NCBI GenBank assembly: GCA_964653285.1
Contig: CAZZEX010000068.1
Location: forward strand, 1 to 26,111
Source: CAZZEX01 sp964653285
GTDB lineage: Bacteria > Chloroflexota > Anaerolineae > B4-G1
Direction: 5' to 3'
DNA length: 26,111 bases
The translations under genes and the position numbers were made by a program. The notes beneath the pieces were generated by a model. It worked only from the letters and a program-made list of their open reading frames with translations. It was not told the origin of the DNA and ran no database searches. Positions 23,131-26,111 of the stretch are shown piece by piece. Position 1 is the first letter of the stretch. Each line of letters begins with the position of its first letter.

Positions 23131-23153
23131 AAGGGCACGGTAATCGTGCCCTT
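23131..23153. repeat. Short palindrome, AAGGGCACG type
   Basis: AAGGGCACG (23131-23139) and CGTGCCCTT (23145-23153) around GTAAT. It is adjacent to a second palindrome with a similar GGTAA core, so both look like members of one dispersed class. Confidence 0.7.
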
Positions 23154-23156
23154 GTC

Positions 23157-23183
23157 GTAGGGGCGCGGTAACCGCGCCCCTAC
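23157..23183. repeat. Palindrome containing the fdhA stop codon
   Basis: GTAGGGGCGCGG (23157-23168) and CCGCGCCCCTAC (23172-23183) are perfect 12-bp arms around TAA. The minus-strand TAG stop of fdhA (23182-23180) lies in the right arm. It could also act as the fdhA terminator stem, although no T run follows. Confidence 0.8.
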
Positions 23184-25903
23184 TTCTTGAGCGGTTCGAT
23201 CCGCACGGCGCAGGCCTTGTACTCGGGGATCTTGGCCGTCGGGTCGAGCACCGGGTTGGTCAACACGTTGGCCGCAGCCTCGGCGAAGTGGAAGGTCATG
23301 AAAACGACGCCGGGCCGGATGGCCTCGGTCACGTCCGCTTTGGCCGTCACTTCACCGCGTCGCGATGTGACCCGCACCACGTCCAGATCGTTGATGCCCA
23401 AACGGGCGGCGTCCTGCGGGTGTATCTCGACCATTCCCTCTGGCACCAGCGCGTCGAGCCCGATTGCCCGCCGGGTCATAGTGCCGGTGTGGTAGTGGAA
23501 GAGCATACGGCCCGTGGTCAAAAGCAGCGGGTACTCCTCGTCCGGGACTTCCGCCGGCGGCGTGTAGCCAACCGCCGTCATGTGCCCCAGCCCACGGCTG
23601 AACTTCCCCACGTGCAGGATCGGTGTGCCGGGATGGTCCAGGCTGGGGCAGGGCCACTGCAGCCCGACGGGCTCCAGCCGCCGGTGCACGATGCCGCCGT
23701 AGATGGGGGTCAGCGCGGCGATTTCGTCGGCCACCTCGGCCGGGCTGCCGTAATCCCACCCGGCATAAGGCCCCTCCAGAGCCTCATCTCCCAGCACTGC
23801 CTGGGCCACCTGGCTTATGATCTCCCAGTCCTGCCGCGCCTCTCCGGGCGGCTTCACCGCCGGGCGCATCAATTGCACCCGCCGCTCGGTGTTGGTCACC
23901 GTGCCTGCCTTCTCGGCGAAGGCGACGGAGGGCAACACGACGTCGGCCAGCGCAGCCGATTCGGTCAGGAAGATGTCCTGTATTACCAAAAACTCGCACT
24001 TCTCCAGGCACTGGCGGACGTGGTTGCTGTCAGGGTCGGAGAGTATCGGGTTCTCTCCCATGATGTAGAGCGCCCGCAACTTGCCCTCTCCGGCCGCGTC
24101 CACCATCTGCGTCACTGTCAGGCCGACTTTCGTGTCTGAAGTGCGGCCCCAGGCCCGCTCGAACTTCTCGTGGGCCTCGGGGTCGGCGACCTTCTGGTAG
24201 CCGGGGTAGACGTTGACCAGCCCGCCCACGTCGCACGCGCCCTGGACGTTGTTCTGGCCGCGCAGCGGGTTGACGCCGCCGCCGGGCACGCCCATGTTGC
24301 CCAGAAGCATCTGCAGGTTGGCGCAGGAGAGGACGTTCTGGTGGCCGCAGGTGTGTTGGGTGATGCCCATGGCGTAGAGGAGCGCGCCGGGCCGATGGGC
24401 CGCCAGCATCCGCGCCGCCTTGACGATGTCCTCAGCCGGCACGCCGGTGATCTCGGATGCCTTCTCTGGCGTGTAAGGCTCAACGGCGGCCTTCAGGTAC
24501 TTGAAGCCCTCGCACCGCTGCGCTACGTACTCTTTGTCGTACAGGCCTTCGGTGATGAGGACGTGCATCAGCCCATTGAGCAGCGCGATGTCGCTGCCGG
24601 GTTCGTGGCGCAGGTGGAGCACGGCAAAATCGGTCAGCGGGATGTCGCGCGGGTCGGCTACGATGATCGGCAGGCCGCGCTCTTTGACCGCCCGTCGTAA
24701 CCGCATTCCCAGCACCGGGTGCTGCTCGGTCGTGTTCGTCCCGATGGCGAAGATGATCTGGCTGTCGTTGACGATGTCGTCCATCGAGTTGGTCATTGCG
24801 CCGGAGCCAAACGCTGTCACCAGACCGGTGACGGTGGGGCTGTGTCAGAGACGGGCGCAATGGTCCACGTTATTCGTGCCGATCACCTGGCGGCCAAATT
24901 TCTGCAGCAAATAGTTCTCCTCGTTGCTGCACTTGGCCGATGTCAGGACGCCGATGGCGTCAGGGCCGCTTTCCTCTTTGATCGTCCGCATCCGTTCGCC
25001 GATCAGTCTCAGCGCCTCGTCCCAGGTGGCCGGCTCCAGTTGGCCGCTGCGGCGGATGAGGGGCGTCGTCAGCCGGTCGGGGTGAGCGACAAAGTCGAAA
25101 CCGAAGCGCCCCTTGACGCACAGGAGCCCCCTGTTGGGCAGCGTGTCCCAGTCGGCGGTCGCCTCGACGATCTTGTTGTCCACTACGTGGAAGTCGATTT
25201 GGCAGCCGACGCCGCAGTAGACGCAGGTGGTGCGGGTCGTCGTCCGCTCTCCGCCGGTGTCGTGTTCCAGCAGGTACTCGGGCTGCAGCGCCCCGGTGGG
25301 GCAGACAGCGACGCACATGCCGCAGAACTCGCACGGGCTGTCCTCCATTGTGCTATCTAGCCCGAAGCCCATGTGGACCTCGCCCGAACGCTGGAAGACG
25401 CCGATGGCCTCGACACCGTTGAGCCACGTGCAGGCCCGCACGCAGCGCCAGCAGTGGATGCAGGCATTGCGGTCAACCTGGATGAAGGGGTTGGGGTCCT
25501 CTACGGGGTAATGGGGGCGGATGGAGGGGAAGGGGGACTCGGTCACGCCGTACTTTTCGGCCAGCGCGGCCAGTTCGCAGCCGCCCGTCTTGCGGCAGGC
25601 GTCACGGTCCACGCGGTGGTCGGCCAGCAGGAGTTGGAGGATCGCTCGCCGTGCCTGTACCACCTGCGGGGTGTCGGTCGAGACGTTCATCCCATTGGTC
25701 ACTTTCGTCGTGCAGGCGGTCTGGAGCGTGGGCCACCTCTCTATCTCGACCAGGCAGAGGCGGCAGTTGCCGTCAGGCGGCAGGGCGGGATGGTAACACA
25801 GGGTGGGGATGTCCACCCCGACCATCTGGGCCGCTTCGAGGACGGTCGTTCCTTCGGGAACTGTGATTTCTTTGCCGTTTAGTTTGAAAGTTACGTCAGC
25901 CAT
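23180..25903 (-). CDS. fdhA: Formate dehydrogenase alpha subunit, selenocysteine-containing
   Basis: One 907-residue reading frame with an in-frame TGA (24847-24845) as codon 353, read as selenocysteine. The context NNVDHCARL-U-HSPTVTGL, then FGSGAMTNSMDDI, matches the catalytic Sec site of FdhF-type enzymes, and a SECIS hairpin follows. Domains: a 2Fe-2S fold (C36, C47, C50, C64), a NuoG-like cluster region (H96, C103, C109), two 4Fe-4S sites (C148/C151/C154/C158 and C191/C194/C197/C201), the Mo/W-site 4Fe-4S motif (C227, C230, C234, C262), then bis-MGD oxidoreductase and C-terminal binding domains. It oxidises formate (or reduces CO2) in the cytoplasm with a NuoF-like partner. AAGGAGATCAAA precedes ATG 25903. 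Calling two broken genes here would be wrong. Mo versus W is undecided. Confidence 0.93.
24816..24847 (-). promoter_or_regulatory. UGA codon and bacterial SECIS element
   Basis: Twelve bases after the UGA, GUCACC (24832-24827) pairs with GGUGAC (24821-24816) around the loop GGUCU. The loop equals that of the E. coli fdhF SECIS, where the GU is contacted by SelB, and the spacing from UGA is nearly the same. Confidence 0.9.
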
Positions 25904-25933
25904 TTTGATCTCCTTATAAGTGTGGCTCGAACT

Positions 25934-25980
25934 TGTAGTGACGACTTTAGTCGTTCCAAGCGACCGAAGTCGCTACTACA
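25934..25980. repeat. Long imperfect palindrome between nuoF-like gene and fdhA
   Basis: TGTAGTGACGACTTTAGTCG (25934-25953) is a near inverted copy of CGACCGAAGTCGCTACTACA (25961-25980), and each arm also holds a smaller CGACTTTAGTCG or CGACCGAAGTCG dyad. It fills most of the 90-base gap within an operon, 31 bases before the fdhA ATG. Confidence 0.75.
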
Positions 25981-25993
25981 TTCCACACTCCTC

Positions 25994-26111
25994 TCATTTC
26001 ATCGGGCAGACGCCGGCGGGGCACTCACCGGCGAGGTGGGCCTCGAACTCGGCGGTAAAGTTATCCAGCAGGCTGAGCACCGGCACGCGCACCGCCTGGC
26101 CCAGGCCGCAG
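25994..26111 (-). CDS. NuoF/HndC-like NADH-binding subunit, C-terminal fragment
   Basis: The last 39 codons before a TGA (25996-25994) read CGLGQAVRVPVLSLLDNF near the window edge and end EHL-type residues, GECPAGVCPMK. The CGLGQ...CPAGVC pattern is the C-terminus of the flavoprotein subunits (NuoF, HoxF, HndC, FdsB) that carry FMN, a 4Fe-4S cluster and the NAD site. It is upstream of fdhA on the same strand with a 97-base gap (palindrome included), so the two probably form an NAD-dependent formate dehydrogenase. The rest lies outside the window. Confidence 0.85.
   Translation of the reverse strand, partial: CGLGQAVRVPVLSLLDNFTAEFEAHLAGECPAGVCPMK

Noticed and set aside
24820..24847. fdhA read as two genes or as a pseudogene split by a stop
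   Set aside because: The frame, the residues around the TGA and the SECIS hairpin all fit selenocysteine insertion, and no other lesion is present.

Overview
The window is GC-rich, densely coding bacterial DNA with many short palindromic repeats between and inside genes. Several traits suggest a Chloroflexota (Anaerolineae-like) genome: secreted CotH/lamin-tail proteins carrying a YLPL motif, a SHOCT-like small protein, a phosphatase with six GAF modules, and extended -10 promoters of the TGGTACAAT type. This placement is inference from gene content; there is no rRNA gene to settle it.

Layout. 1-965: end of an ABC-2 exporter operon (ATPase tail, permease). 1096-1629: a small secreted Gly-rich protein. 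1710-6463 (minus strand): an aromatic amino acid operon aroH-pheA-aroF-tyrA-aroA, preceded by a sigma70-type promoter, a Tyr/Phe-rich leader peptide, an antiterminator and a terminator. 6490-7290 (minus): a ConA-like beta-sandwich protein. 7738-14479: two overlapping genes for very large exported CotH-kinase/lamin-tail proteins. 14555-15569: a toxin-antitoxin-like pair (DUF6922-like plus AbiEii-like nucleotidyltransferase) bracketed by identical 15-bp repeats. 15722-15798: tRNA-Arg(CCT) with its own promoter and terminator. 15890-16261: a SHOCT-like protein. 16273-21381 (minus): a partner-switching operon of STAS antagonist, RsbW-like kinase and SpoIIE-type phosphatase. 21580-22530: aroE. 22598-23056: a decayed ATPase gene between inverted repeats. 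23180-26111 (minus): a selenocysteine-containing NAD-linked formate dehydrogenase alpha subunit with the end of its NuoF-like partner upstream.

How the genes work together. The five aro-operon enzymes cover the first step of the common pathway (DAHP synthase), the EPSP synthase step, and the chorismate-to-phenylpyruvate and chorismate-to-hydroxyphenylpyruvate branches. The leader peptide has a Tyr/Phe codon run positioned so that ribosome stalling would favour antitermination, which links operon output to charged tRNA-Tyr and tRNA-Phe. aroE supplies shikimate dehydrogenase from a separate promoter. The STAS, kinase and phosphatase genes form a complete phosphorylation switch whose input is the GAF array. 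The formate dehydrogenase and NuoF-like subunits would pass electrons between formate and NAD.

The strongest findings are the previously unlabelled Phe/Tyr attenuator, the UGA/SECIS readthrough in fdhA, a 39-bp in-frame minisatellite inside a GAF domain, and a family of GC-rich palindromes inserted in frame into at least four unrelated genes.
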